Shown here piece by piece: positions 42,193 to 50,631 of a DNA stretch of 64,000 bases. Every line of letters begins with the position of its first letter. The stretch's first letter is position 1. Source of the DNA: Pseudomonadota bacterium (GTDB taxonomy: Bacteria; Pseudomonadota; Gammaproteobacteria; Burkholderiales; Rhodocyclaceae); assembly GCA_018262095.1 (NCBI GenBank), contig JAGTRW010000022.1, positions 20,210 to 84,209 of the forward strand. The letters run 5' to 3'. Made by a program: the position numbers and the translations under genes. A model generated the notes under the pieces. That model had not been told where the DNA came from. It ran no database searches and saw only the letters and a program-made list of their open reading frames with translations.

Positions 42193-43455
42193 ATGAACCA
42201 TTTCCAGCAACGCGCGGCGATTCGAATCGCCGCAGTCAGCGTCGTGCTCGCGTCGATCGCCAGTCCGGCATCGTGGTTCGTGGCGCGCGAGAAAGCCGAG
42301 GAAAGCGTCGTCTCGCTGGCGATCGAGGAATCGGGTCGGCTGCTGCACCATTACGACGCGATCGAACTCTCCGGTCCGGACGCCAAGCAGCACGCGACGA
42401 TCGCCGCCAAGACCATTGTCGGCGGACTGTTCGACATCGCCGAGATTTACAACGCCAGCGGCAACAAGCTCGCCGAATCGCTGACCGGCGAAGGAAATGC
42501 CGTCGAAGCGGCGCTGCCCAAACACGGCCAGCCGGCCTACCGCCAAGCTTCTTACGAAAGCCTGGCGCTGCCGCAAGGGCAATGGGCTTTGCGCGTTTTC
42601 GTTCCGCTGCGCAATTCGGCAACGGATAGCGAGGCGCCGATCACCGGCTATTTCGAGGGCGTTCGCATCGTTCCGAAATGGCAAGAGCAACAGATCTTCG
42701 CCACCGCCTTGACCGTCGCGCTGATGGTCGGACTCGCTTCGCTGCTCTGCGGCGCGGCGCTCTATCCGGTCGTCGTGCATCTGTCGGCGGACAACGAACG
42801 CAAGGCGCGCGAAGTGCTCGATTCGCACATCTCGATGATGGAATCGCTGGGGCGCGCAATCGCCAAGCGCGATTCCGATACCGGCGCGCACAACTACCGG
42901 GTCGCCTGGATCGCCGCGCGCATCGCCGAACACATGGGGCTCGCCGGCAGCGCGATGCAGGCGCTGATCGCCGGCAGTTTTCTGCACGACGTCGGCAAGA
43001 TCGGCATCCCCGACGCGATCCTGCTCAAGCCCGGTAAGCTCGACGAAGCCGAGTTCGTCATCATGCGCACGCACGTCGCGCAGGGCGAGCAGATCGTCAC
43101 CGGCATGGGCTGGCTCGACGGCGCCAACGAGGTGGTCGCCGCACACCACGAAAAATGGGACGGTTCAGGCTACCCGCGCCGTCTCGCCGGCGAGGCCATT
43201 CCGCTCGCCGCGCGCATTTTCGCGGTCGCCGATGTCTTCGACGCGCTCTGCTCCAAGCGTCCTTACAAGGAGCCGATGGGGTTCGACGCGGCGCTGGCGA
43301 TTCTTGAGAAGGATACGGGAAGTCATTTCGACCCGGCGGTGATGGCCGTTTTTCGCACGATGGCTGCGGCCATTTTCAAGCGTCTGGAAAACAGCGCCGA
43401 AAGCGACTCGCAAGCGCTGCTCGAGGAACGCGTCAGGCAACACTTCGAGCACTGA
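42193..43455 (+). CDS. Membrane-anchored HD-GYP domain protein (probable cyclic-di-GMP phosphodiesterase)
   Basis: A 420-residue signalling protein. Membrane helices at about 8-27 and 172-195 flank a periplasmic sensor region of about 145 residues. The C-terminal HD-GYP domain (about 215-400) carries the full signature: RDSDTGAHNYRVA, SFLHDVGKIGIPDAIL (HD at about 267), HHEKWDGSGYPRRLAGEAIP (GYP at about 323) and ARIFAVADVFDAL. With these residues intact it probably hydrolyses c-di-GMP. It stands alone and converges on the end of the cobalamin operon. The sensed signal is unknown. Confidence 0.92.
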   Translation: MNHFQQRAAIRIAAVSVVLASIASPASWFVAREKAEESVVSLAIEESGRLLHHYDAIELSGPDAKQHATIAAKTIVGGLFDIAEIYNASGNKLAESLTGEGNAVEAALPKHGQPAYRQASYESLALPQGQWALRVFVPLRNSATDSEAPITGYFEGVRIVPKWQEQQIFATALTVALMVGLASLLCGAALYPVVVHLSADNERKAREVLDSHISMMESLGRAIAKRDSDTGAHNYRVAWIAARIAEHMGLAGSAMQALIAGSFLHDVGKIGIPDAILLKPGKLDEAEFVIMRTHVAQGEQIVTGMGWLDGANEVVAAHHEKWDGSGYPRRLAGEAIPLAARIFAVADVFDALCSKRPYKEPMGFDAALAILEKDTGSHFDPAVMAVFRTMAAAIFKRLENSAESDSQALLEERVRQHFEH

Positions 43456-43483
43456 TCGCGCAGCCGCTAAATTGCGGCTGCGC

Positions 43484-45220
43484 TTAGGGCAGGAACAGCC
43501 GCGCCGCAGCGACCGGGTCGGACGGAAAGTAAAGATGCAGATAACTTGCGGTCAGTCGCCGGCGGCGATAGACCGCCTCGCCGGCGCGACCGTCGGGCCG
43601 GCTGGCGTACGCCAGAATCTCAAGCGAAGTCTGCGCCAGCGAATAGTGGAAGGTGTGACCGCGCAGCGTGCCTTCGGGCAGATCGACCTGCTGCATGCCG
43701 AGTGCCGCGAGCTTGTGCTGCATCGCGACCTGTCCCGGCAGCAGACCACCGAGTCGATGGCCTTGCCCGTCCAGGTCGACCAGCGTCTCGAAGAGCGCCA
43801 TCATTCCGCCGCACTCGGCATACAGCGGCTTGCCGCAAGCGACGTGCGACGAGAGCGACGCCCACAGTTCCCGTTTGCCGGCGAGCTTTGCGGCGTGCAG
43901 TTCGGGGTAACCGCCGGGCAGCCAGATCGCGTCGCAGTCGGGTAGCGCCGTATCGGCGAGCGGCGAGAAGAAGACGATTCGCGCGCCGAGCGCGGCCAGA
44001 CAGTCGAGATTGGCCGGATAAAGAAAGCAGAAAGCGGCGTCGCGCGCCACCGCGATGGTCGTGCCGGCAAGCAGCGGCTCGATTGCCGGCGCGCCAACGA
44101 CGGCGAAGCTCACCGGCGGCGGCAATTGCGCCGCGGCAGTCTGTGCCAGCAGGTCGGCCATTCGCTCGATGCGCTGCGCGAGGCCGTCAATCTCAGCGGC
44201 CGGCAGCACGCCGAGGTGCCGCTCGGGCAGTCCGGCATCGACGTCGCGCGGCAGATGGCCGTACCACGCGATGTCGGGCGGCAGGCTTTTTTCCAAGAGG
44301 CTCGCGTGATAAGCGCTGGCGACGCGGTTGGCGAGCACTGCAGTGAGCTCGGTCCCCGGCCGGTAATGCTTGAGGCCGTAGGCGATGGCGCCGAAGCTGC
44401 CGGCCATCGCTGCGCCGTCGATCACCGCGAGGATCGGCAGTCCGAGGCGCGCAGCGAGCTCGGCCGCCGACGGCTCGCCGTCGTAAAGTCCCATCACGCC
44501 CTCGACCAGGATCAGGTCGGCATCCGCCGCCGCTTGCGCCAGCCGATGACGCGCGTCGTCCTCGCCGCACATGCGCAGATCGACGTTGTAGCACGGCGAG
44601 CCGCTGGCGATGGCGTGGATCTGCGGGTCGAGAAAATCGGGGCCGCACTTGAAGACGCGAACGCGTCGGCCTTGGCGCGAATGCAGCCGCGCCAGCGCCG
44701 CAACGACGGTCGTCTTGCCCTGGCCCGAAGACGGCGCAGCGACGAACAGCGCCACTGCGGCGGGATCGAGCCAGCCGTATTTGAGCGCGTAGGTAAATTC
44801 GTCGAGGATGACGAGATCGATCTGCCGGTCGGCGAGATAGCCGCAAGCGAGAGCCCACGCCGCTTGTGCCGCTAGCGCGTCGCGCACGCCGTCCTGGATC
44901 TCCCAGGTAAAGCCTTCTCCCGAAACGTGCCAGACGAGGCAACCGGGATTCGCCTGCGCGACCTGGCGGAAAAAACCTTCTTCACCGGTGTCGGAGCGCC
45001 CTTTGACGAACTGGATCACCGCCGCGCGCATGCCGTGGCCGAGCGAGCGCGCCAGAACGCCGAACGCCGCGCTCGACTTGCCCTTGCCGTTGCCGGTATT
45101 GACCACCAGCACGCCGCGTTCCTGCTGCGCCTCGGCGATCATGCCGTCGACCACCGCCTTCTTGCGCGTCATTCGCTGCCGGTGACGCGCGTCGCGCTCG
45201 CTGATTTCGTCGGCCGCCAT
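43484..45220 (-). CDS. In-frame fusion: truncated CobO/BtuR adenosyltransferase + CbiA cobyrinate a,c-diamide synthase
   Basis: A 578-residue chimera. Residues 1-152 match the N-terminal three quarters of CobO-type corrinoid adenosyltransferase: ATP loop NTGNGKGKSS at 41-50, VIQFVKG, and DLVILDEFTYALKYGWLD at about 136-152. The family's last 50 or so residues (GRGAP, then a TEM and a KH region) are missing. From about 157 it is complete CbiA: P-loop FVAAPSSGQGKTT, KCGPDFLDPQIHA, the glutaminase Cys in YAECGGMM and the C-terminal HTFHYS and HLYFPSDP. CbiA amidates the a and c side chains of cobyrinate. The ATG at 45220 overlaps the cobA stop by one base. The CbiA half looks functional; the CobO half may not be. 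Confidence 0.88.
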   Translation of the reverse strand: MAADEISERDARHRQRMTRKKAVVDGMIAEAQQERGVLVVNTGNGKGKSSAAFGVLARSLGHGMRAAVIQFVKGRSDTGEEGFFRQVAQANPGCLVWHVSGEGFTWEIQDGVRDALAAQAAWALACGYLADRQIDLVILDEFTYALKYGWLDPAAVALFVAAPSSGQGKTTVVAALARLHSRQGRRVRVFKCGPDFLDPQIHAIASGSPCYNVDLRMCGEDDARHRLAQAAADADLILVEGVMGLYDGEPSAAELAARLGLPILAVIDGAAMAGSFGAIAYGLKHYRPGTELTAVLANRVASAYHASLLEKSLPPDIAWYGHLPRDVDAGLPERHLGVLPAAEIDGLAQRIERMADLLAQTAAAQLPPPVSFAVVGAPAIEPLLAGTTIAVARDAAFCFLYPANLDCLAALGARIVFFSPLADTALPDCDAIWLPGGYPELHAAKLAGKRELWASLSSHVACGKPLYAECGGMMALFETLVDLDGQGHRLGGLLPGQVAMQHKLAALGMQQVDLPEGTLRGHTFHYSLAQTSLEILAYASRPDGRAGEAVYRRRRLTASYLHLYFPSDPVAAARLFLP

Positions 45221-45969
45221 CACTCGCCCGACTTGAGCAAGGCGACGACCTGACCGATGACGATCAGCGCTGGCGGCTTGACGCGATTGATGCGCGCCGT
45301 TTGCGGCAGGCTCGCCAGCGAACAGGGATAGATTCTCTGGTTCGGCCAGGTCGCGCGGTAGATCAGCGCCGCCGGCGTGTCGCCGGCGAGCCCGGCGGCT
45401 TGCAGCTTGGCCGAGATGGTTTCGAGCCCGCTGATTCCCATGTAGATCACGATGGTCTGGTTGGCTTGCGCCAGCGCCGGCCAGTTGAGATCGACGCTGT
45501 GCTCCTTGAGGTGGCCGGTGACGAAGACGCAGCTTTGCGCGTGGTCGCGGTGCGTCAGCGGAAAACCGAAGCTCGCCGCGGCGCCCATTGCCGCTGTGAC
45601 GCCGGGAACGATGTCGACGGCAACCCCTGCTTCGAGCAGCACCGCGAGCTCCTCGCCGCCACGACCGAAAACGAAGGGATCGCCGCCCTTGAGGCGAACG
45701 ACGGCTTTGCCGGTCATCGCCTTGTCGACGATCAGCTGCGAGATTTCGTCCTGCGGCAGCGTGTGGTTGCCGGCCATCTTGCCGACGAAGATGCGCTCGG
45801 CGGTCGGCGAGCAAAGATCGAGCAGGCCGGGAGCGACCAGATTGTCGTAGATCACGACGTCGGCCTCGCGCAGCAGCCGCGCGCCCTTGAGCGTGATCAG
45901 CTCGGGATCGCCCGGCCCGGCGCCGACCAGCGCGACGCGTCCGACGGTGGGCTGAGTGGTCTTGGTCAC
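45220..45969 (-). CDS. cobA: Uroporphyrinogen-III C-methyltransferase (SUMT)
   Basis: A 249-residue SAM-dependent methyltransferase that makes precorrin-2 from uroporphyrinogen III, the entry step to cobalamin and siroheme. GAGPGDPELITLKG near the N terminus, LKGGDPFVFGRGGEE and VPGVTAAMGAAASFGFPLTHR are the SUMT signatures. The start is the GTG at 45969 (VTKTTQPTVGRVAL), eight bases after AGGAG; an upstream in-frame start would read through the neighbouring repeat. It has no CysG-type siroheme domain. Within the operon it lies between a palindromic element and the cobO::cbiA fusion. Confidence 0.95.
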   Translation of the reverse strand: MTKTTQPTVGRVALVGAGPGDPELITLKGARLLREADVVIYDNLVAPGLLDLCSPTAERIFVGKMAGNHTLPQDEISQLIVDKAMTGKAVVRLKGGDPFVFGRGGEELAVLLEAGVAVDIVPGVTAAMGAAASFGFPLTHRDHAQSCVFVTGHLKEHSVDLNWPALAQANQTIVIYMGISGLETISAKLQAAGLAGDTPAALIYRATWPNQRIYPCSLASLPQTARINRVKPPALIVIGQVVALLKSGE

Positions 45970-45997
45970 GGCTATTCTCCTGAAATTTGAGTGTTTG

Positions 45998-46110
45998 TTT
46001 ACCACGGCGAGCACCGCGGGCACGGCGAAATCGGCAAGAAGAATGGCTTTGCTCTAGCGATCGTTTCTTCAGTTTTTTCGCCGTGTTCGCCGTGCCCGCG
46101 GTGGTTAATT
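45998..46110. repeat. Dispersed palindromic element, copy 3 (between cobJ and cobA)
   Basis: Left arm from 45998 (TTTACCACGGCGAGCACCGC, then GGGCACGGCGAAA) and right arm to 46110 (TTTTTTCGCCGTGTTCGCC, then GTGCCCGCGGTGGTTAA), about 45 bases apart. The arms are built of 9-bp modules GCCGTGTTC / GCCGTGCCC and end in GGTTAA. The element ends five bases from the cobJ stop codon. Confidence 0.85.
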
Positions 46111-46114
46111 CGTT

Positions 46115-47089
46115 TTACTCAACCGGCTCGGCGAGCACCGCGGCGATGTAGTCTTCGGGCAAGCGATAGTCTTTCGCCAGTTCGCCCGCCGACTTGCCGC
46201 TGGCGCTCAGCGCATGCAGCGCGCTGCGCCAGCCGTCTAGCCCGGTAGACAGCGAACGCCCGGCCTTTTCGCCGGCGCGCGCGGCGCTGCTGGCGCTGCC
46301 GTTGCCCATTTCGACGTCGTACTTGTTGGCGTAACCGCGCGGCGTGATCATCAAGCCGTGCTTGACGAAGGTATTCGAGTTGCCGATCAGCACGGTGGTC
46401 AGCATGCCGATGTCGGCCTCGTGCAATTTTTCGAGCGTCGTGAATTCGATTCGCTGCTTGGGCCGATACGCCGACTTGACGACGGCGACCGGCGTCTGCC
46501 GCTCGCGGTGGCGCAGGAACAGTCGCTGCGCTTCGAGGATCTGCCCGGTGCGCCGGCCGCTCTTGGGGTTGTAGAGCGCGACGACGAAGTCGGCGTAGGC
46601 CACCGCGTCGAGCCGGCGAGCGATCGTCGGCCACGGCGTCAAGAGGTCGGACAGCGAAATCGCGCAGAAGTCGTGCGTCAGCGGCGCGCCGACCAGCGCG
46701 GCGCAGGTGTTGAGCGCCGAAGCGCCGGGGACGATTTCGACTTCGATGTCCGAGTCGGGCGTCCACCCGGCCTGGAACAGCACTTCGAAAGTTGGCCCGG
46801 CCATGCCGTAGACGCCGGCGTCGCCCGAAGAAATCAGCGCGACCTTCTTGCCCTGACGCGCGCGGTCGAGCGCTTCGATGGCGCGGTCGAGTTCCTCGGT
46901 CATCGCTTTCTTGATCACTTCCTTGCCTTCGAGCAGGTCGGCGACCAGGCGGATGTAAGTGGCGTAGCCGATCACCGTGTCGGCTTCGGCGATCGCCGCG
47001 CGAGCGCGCGCCGTGAGGTAGTCGTGGCTGCCCGGGCCGAGGCCGACGAGCATGATTTTTCCGGTGGGGGTGGGCTTGGCGTGGGTCAT
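46115..47089 (-). CDS. cbiH: Precorrin-3B/cobalt-factor III C17-methyltransferase with C-terminal extension
   Basis: A 324-residue SAM methyltransferase of the CobJ/CbiH family, which methylates C17 and contracts the ring. Hallmarks: VGLGPGSHDYLTARARAAI, ISSGDAGVYGMAGPTFEVL, VPGASALNTCAALVGAPLTHDF and SLSDLLTPW, NSNTFVKHGLMITPRGYANKY. The methyltransferase ends near residue 255; a further 70 residues (GWRSALHALSASGKSAGELAKDYRLPEDYIAAVLAEP at its end) are beyond the usual size of about 240 and have no assignment. It overlaps cbiG by four bases. Confidence 0.93.
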   Translation of the reverse strand: MTHAKPTPTGKIMLVGLGPGSHDYLTARARAAIAEADTVIGYATYIRLVADLLEGKEVIKKAMTEELDRAIEALDRARQGKKVALISSGDAGVYGMAGPTFEVLFQAGWTPDSDIEVEIVPGASALNTCAALVGAPLTHDFCAISLSDLLTPWPTIARRLDAVAYADFVVALYNPKSGRRTGQILEAQRLFLRHRERQTPVAVVKSAYRPKQRIEFTTLEKLHEADIGMLTTVLIGNSNTFVKHGLMITPRGYANKYDVEMGNGSASSAARAGEKAGRSLSTGLDGWRSALHALSASGKSAGELAKDYRLPEDYIAAVLAEPVE

Positions 47090-48234
47090 GAGGCAATCCT
47101 GGCGATTGAGACGGTGGCGTTGCGTCCATCCGGGCCGCGCAACCTATGTTTTTCGATGATGAGTTGTGACTTGTCGACGGCGCCGGCGAGCAGCGCCGCG
47201 GCTTCGCTGACCGAAGGCGTCCCGGTGTGTTTGCGAACGGTTTCCGACGGGTTGGCGACGTCGACTGCGGCGAGTTCGGCGGCCGAGTAAAAAACGATTT
47301 TCCAGCCGTTCGCGCGAGCCAATTCGAGCAAGCCGGCTTCGTCCGCCTTGAGGTCGATCGAGGCGACCACCGCAACGTCGCCGAGGGCCGCGCCGCAGGA
47401 AGCGAGCGCCTCGCCGACGGCCAGCGCGATGGTCGACGATGGCGTGCCGCGATCGCAGCCGATGCCGAGCGCGATCTTCATCGGCGCGCTCATGCCTTGG
47501 TTCCCGGGACGATAGACGACGCATTTTCCGGCGAGCCGCGCGGCGTAGCCGGCCGGCATCTCGCGCGTACTGATCCACAGCACGGCGGCGTAGCTCTCGA
47601 CGTCGACGTCCTCAAGACAATCGTAGCGGCGCAGGTTGGCCGGCAGCGGGCCCGATCGGCCGTTGGCGTGGCGCGTCCACCAGTCGGCACTGCCGGCTTC
47701 CTGCACCAGTGCGACGGGTTCGTCGTTAACCACCGCGGCGCTGGCGCGAACCAGCTCGTCGTGCGTTGCCTCGAAAACCCAACCCAGTTCGCGCCCGAGC
47801 AGGTCGACGGCAAGCGTCTGGCGCGAATCCGAAGCGGTGGTCAGCACCGGGATCGCGCCGAGCGAGCGCGCCAGCTCGCCGGCCAGCGCGTTGGCGCCGC
47901 CGAGGTGGCCGGAGAGGATCGGAATGGCGAACTTGCCCGCTTCGTCGACGACGACCACCGCCGGGTCGTGCTCCTTGCTGCCAAGGTGCGGCGCGATCAG
48001 GCGGACGACGGCGCCGAGCGAAACGACGGCGACGATGGCGTCAAAATTGGCGAAGAGCGCCGGGATCTGCTCGCCGGTCTTGCCCTGGTAGCAAGCGAAG
48101 CGCTCGGGCGCCGCGGCCTGCGCCTCGCCGCGAAACTTCTCGGGGGCAAACAGCGTCGCGTCATGCAGCAGCGCGACGATCTTGCCGGCCATCACGATGC
48201 CGTGGCGAGTGATGGCGACGAGCGCGATTTTCAA
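47086..48234 (-). CDS. cbiG: Cobalt-precorrin-5A hydrolase CbiG (TTG start)
   Basis: A 382-residue CbiG, which opens the delta-lactone and releases acetaldehyde in the anaerobic (early-cobalt) route. N-terminal domain (MKIALVAITRHGIVMAGKI), central ILSGHLGGANALAGELA and VLTTASDSRQTLAVDLL, and C-terminal GIGCDRGTPSSTIALAVGEAL are all family signatures. The start codon is TTG, overlapping the cbiL stop by four bases. Its presence, with CbiD and CbiX, marks the oxygen-independent pathway. Confidence 0.93.
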   Translation of the reverse strand: MKIALVAITRHGIVMAGKIVALLHDATLFAPEKFRGEAQAAAPERFACYQGKTGEQIPALFANFDAIVAVVSLGAVVRLIAPHLGSKEHDPAVVVVDEAGKFAIPILSGHLGGANALAGELARSLGAIPVLTTASDSRQTLAVDLLGRELGWVFEATHDELVRASAAVVNDEPVALVQEAGSADWWTRHANGRSGPLPANLRRYDCLEDVDVESYAAVLWISTREMPAGYAARLAGKCVVYRPGNQGMSAPMKIALGIGCDRGTPSSTIALAVGEALASCGAALGDVAVVASIDLKADEAGLLELARANGWKIVFYSAAELAAVDVANPSETVRKHTGTPSVSEAAALLAGAVDKSQLIIEKHRLRGPDGRNATVSIARIAS

Positions 48235-49025
48235 ACCGACTCCTTCGCCTGCTGGGCGTCCTGGCGCTGGCGGCAGCCGCGGCGCAGTTCGCCGCGCGAC
48301 CGCTTGGGATTCTGCACCAGCAGCAGCGACAGGTAATTGACATCCCCGTGCTTGAGGCTGGCGACGTCGCGAACGATGCGCTCGTCGGGCGAGCCGACCT
48401 TCTCGATGAAACAGCTGGTGGCCATCAGCCCGCGCCGTTCGAGCAGTTCGAGCACTTCGCCGATCAGCGGCTTGACCTTGAGCAGCACCAGCGTATCGAA
48501 CTCGTCGAGCAGGTGGTCGATGACGCCGATGCCGTAAGCAGCGGGGATGATCGCCAGCGTCTCGTCCTCCTCGGCGAGCGGCACACCGGCGCTCGCCGCG
48601 GCGGCGGCGAACGACGAGACGCCGGGGATCGTCTCGACCTCGATGGCGGGGACCAGTTCGCGGACGACTCGCGCCAGATGGCCGAAGGTCGCGAAAGTCG
48701 ATGCGTCGCCCTCGACCAGAAAGACCACGTCGCGGCCCTCGCCGAGCAGTTCGACGGTGCGCGCCGCGGCGCCCGCCCAGGCCTTGAGCAGCGCGCTCGC
48801 GTCGCGCGTCATCGGAAAGACGAGCTCCTGCGCGTCAGCGGGAACCGCCAGTCCGCCGCGCTCGACGATAGCCAGCGCGTACGAGCTCTCCTCGGCGCGT
48901 TTGACCGGATAGAGCCAGCGCGCGCCCGACTGCAGCACGTCCCAGCTGCGCCGCGTAATCAACATCGGGTCGCCCGGTCCGAGCGAGGCGCCGATCAGTT
49001 TTCCGTAAGTCTTTTTCACTTCCAT
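48231..49025 (-). CDS. cbiL: Precorrin-2/cobalt-factor II C20-methyltransferase
   Basis: A 264-residue SAM methyltransferase of the CobI/CbiL family. GKLIGASLGPGDPMLITRRSWDVL, LVEGDASTFATFGHLARVV and IPGVSSFAAAAASAGVPLAEEDE are diagnostic. It methylates C20 of cobalt-sirohydrochlorin. The last 25 residues (SRGELRRGCRQRQDAQQ) are Arg/Gln-rich and atypical. It overlaps cbiG by four bases and is preceded by palindromic element copy 4. Confidence 0.93.
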   Translation of the reverse strand: MEVKKTYGKLIGASLGPGDPMLITRRSWDVLQSGARWLYPVKRAEESSYALAIVERGGLAVPADAQELVFPMTRDASALLKAWAGAAARTVELLGEGRDVVFLVEGDASTFATFGHLARVVRELVPAIEVETIPGVSSFAAAAASAGVPLAEEDETLAIIPAAYGIGVIDHLLDEFDTLVLLKVKPLIGEVLELLERRGLMATSCFIEKVGSPDERIVRDVASLKHGDVNYLSLLLVQNPKRSRGELRRGCRQRQDAQQAKESV

Positions 49026-49047
49026 ATAGATCCTGTAATGCCTACAA

Positions 49048-49180
49048 ATTAACCACGGCGAACACGGCGGGCACTGCGAGATACAAGAGAGAGAATTGCC
49101 GGTTCGTAAAGCAGGAATGGTGACGAGATTTTTTCAATTGTTGGGCTTTTCGCTGTGTTCGCCGTGCCCGCCGTGGTTAA
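49048..49180. repeat. Dispersed palindromic element, copy 4 (between cobL and cbiL)
   Basis: Left arm 49048-49080 (ATTAACCACGGCGAACACGG, then CGGGCACTGCGAG), right arm 49146-49180 (TTTTCGCTGTGTTCGCCGTG, then CCCGCCGTGGTTAA), about 65 bases apart. The minus-strand reading of the right arm is translated as the last 15 or so residues of CobL (FNHGGHGEHSEK), and the cobL stop lies in the spacer. Confidence 0.88.
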
Positions 49181-50480
49181 AGTCTTTTGCAGCAGTGACG
49201 ATCCACACCGGGTTTTGCGCGGCCATCCGGTGCATGTCGAGGATCGGCTGGCTGCGGCTCGCCTGCAGCTGGACGACGTCCCAGCTCAGGTTGCCACTCG
49301 CACTGGCGGCGGTCAGTTCGGCGGTCGCGGCAGCCAGGTTCTCGAGCGTCACGAAGTTCATCACCAGCCGGCCGCCGGGCTTGAGACGACCGAGGATCAG
49401 CCGGATCAGCGCCGGGAGTTCGCCGCCCGAGCCGCCGATGAACACCGCGTCGGGGTCGGGCCAGCTGTCGAGGTGCTCGGGCGCGCGGCCGTCGGCGAGC
49501 GTGTAGTTGCTGGCACGAAAACGCAGCGCGTTGGCGCGCGCGTTGGCGGCATCGGCTTCGTTCTTCTCGATCGCATAGACGTGGCCGAGCGGGGCCAGGC
49601 GTGCCGCTTCGAGACCGACCGAACCCGAACCGGCGCCGATGTCCCAGACGATAGCATCGGCTGCCAGGCGCAGCTTGGCGAGCGAGAGCGCGCGCGCCTC
49701 CTGCTTGGTGATCAGCCCCTTGTCGGGGGTTCGCTGCTGGTACTCGTCGTCTTCGCGGCCGAACGTTGGTTGACGATCGTCGGCATCGCGTTCGATCAGC
49801 ACGACGTTGGGCTCGGGAAAAGCCATCGTCGCCGCCTGTTCGAGCGAAAGGTCGGCAAACAGCTGCTCGTCGGGCAACAGCAGGCGGCAGGCGACCGAGA
49901 CTCGCGTGTCTTCGCCGTAACCCGCAGTGCGCAGCGCGCGAGCGATTCGCGCCGGGGTGTTGTGCGGGCCGGTGAACGCGGCCACCTTGGCACTGCGCGC
50001 GACCGCGCGAATCAGCGGGTAGAGCCCGTGTTCGGGCGTCGCACCGAGCGTCCATTCGCCGGCATCAACGCTGTGGCACGAGGCGATGGCGAACTCGTTC
50101 CAGGGTTTCCTGAAGCGCGCGAAAGCGATCTGCAGCGTCGACACCGACGGCAGGATCTCGATCTTGACGGCGCCGAGCTTGCCGGCGAGCCACGACGCGA
50201 TGCCGTGACAGAGCGGGTCGCCGGTTGCCAGGACGACGACACTGTGGTCTGCCGCCTGCGCCGCGGCGATCCAGCCCGGCACTTCGCCGAGCACGCCGTC
50301 CATGTCTTTCCGCTGGGTCCCTGCCGCCAGCTTGCCGGCGACGAGTTCGAGCGTACGACCGGCGCCGATCACCAGATCGGCATTGCCCAGTCGCTCACGC
50401 GCGGCCGCCGACAGGCCGTCCCAGCCGTCGTCGAGAATGCCGAGCAGAGTGCAGAATTCGGAGGTGTTCATGGCATTCAT
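49134..50480 (-). CDS. cobL: Precorrin-6Y C5,15-methyltransferase (decarboxylating), CbiE-CbiT fusion
   Basis: A 448-residue bifunctional enzyme. Residues about 1-215 are the CbiE C5-methyltransferase (VVVLATGDPLCHGIASWLAG; ILPSVSTLQIAFARF), and about 245-430 the CbiT C15-methyltransferase/decarboxylase (LITKQEARALSLAKLRL; DIGAGSGSVGLEAARLAP; VFIGGSGGELPALIRLIL). Together they methylate C5 and C15 and decarboxylate the acetate side chain. The last 15 residues are coded by a dispersed repeat and should be dispensable. Start could be the ATG at 50480 or at 50471. Confidence 0.94.
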   Translation of the reverse strand: MNAMNTSEFCTLLGILDDGWDGLSAAARERLGNADLVIGAGRTLELVAGKLAAGTQRKDMDGVLGEVPGWIAAAQAADHSVVVLATGDPLCHGIASWLAGKLGAVKIEILPSVSTLQIAFARFRKPWNEFAIASCHSVDAGEWTLGATPEHGLYPLIRAVARSAKVAAFTGPHNTPARIARALRTAGYGEDTRVSVACRLLLPDEQLFADLSLEQAATMAFPEPNVVLIERDADDRQPTFGREDDEYQQRTPDKGLITKQEARALSLAKLRLAADAIVWDIGAGSGSVGLEAARLAPLGHVYAIEKNEADAANARANALRFRASNYTLADGRAPEHLDSWPDPDAVFIGGSGGELPALIRLILGRLKPGGRLVMNFVTLENLAAATAELTAASASGNLSWDVVQLQASRSQPILDMHRMAAQNPVWIVTAAKDFNHGGHGEHSEKPNN

Positions 50481-50495
50481 CCCGGAAAACTCTGT

Positions 50496-50631
50496 TTAAC
50501 CACGGCGAACACAGCGGGCACGGCGAAAACCCTGAATTTTCGACTTATGCCTCGCTTACCCTGCTGATGGCTCAAGCAGTCCGCATCGGTTCTTGTCTTT
50601 CCGTCGTGTTCGCCGTGCACGCCGTGGTTAG
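50496..50631. repeat. Dispersed palindromic element, copy 5 (between cbiD and cobL)
   Basis: Left arm 50496-50530 (TTAACCACGGCGAACACAGC, then GGGCACGGCGAAAA), right arm 50598-50631 (CCGTCGTGTTCGCCGTGCAC, then GCCGTGGTTAG), about 67 bases apart. On the minus strand its terminal TAA (50630-50628) is the stop codon of cbiD. Confidence 0.88.

Noticed and set aside
45221..45814. Upstream extension of the cobO::cbiA frame giving a 776-residue protein
   Set aside because: The added N-terminal part is Arg-rich, antisense-like reading of cobA in another frame; the ATG at 45220 overlaps the cobA stop and starts a normal CobO N terminus.
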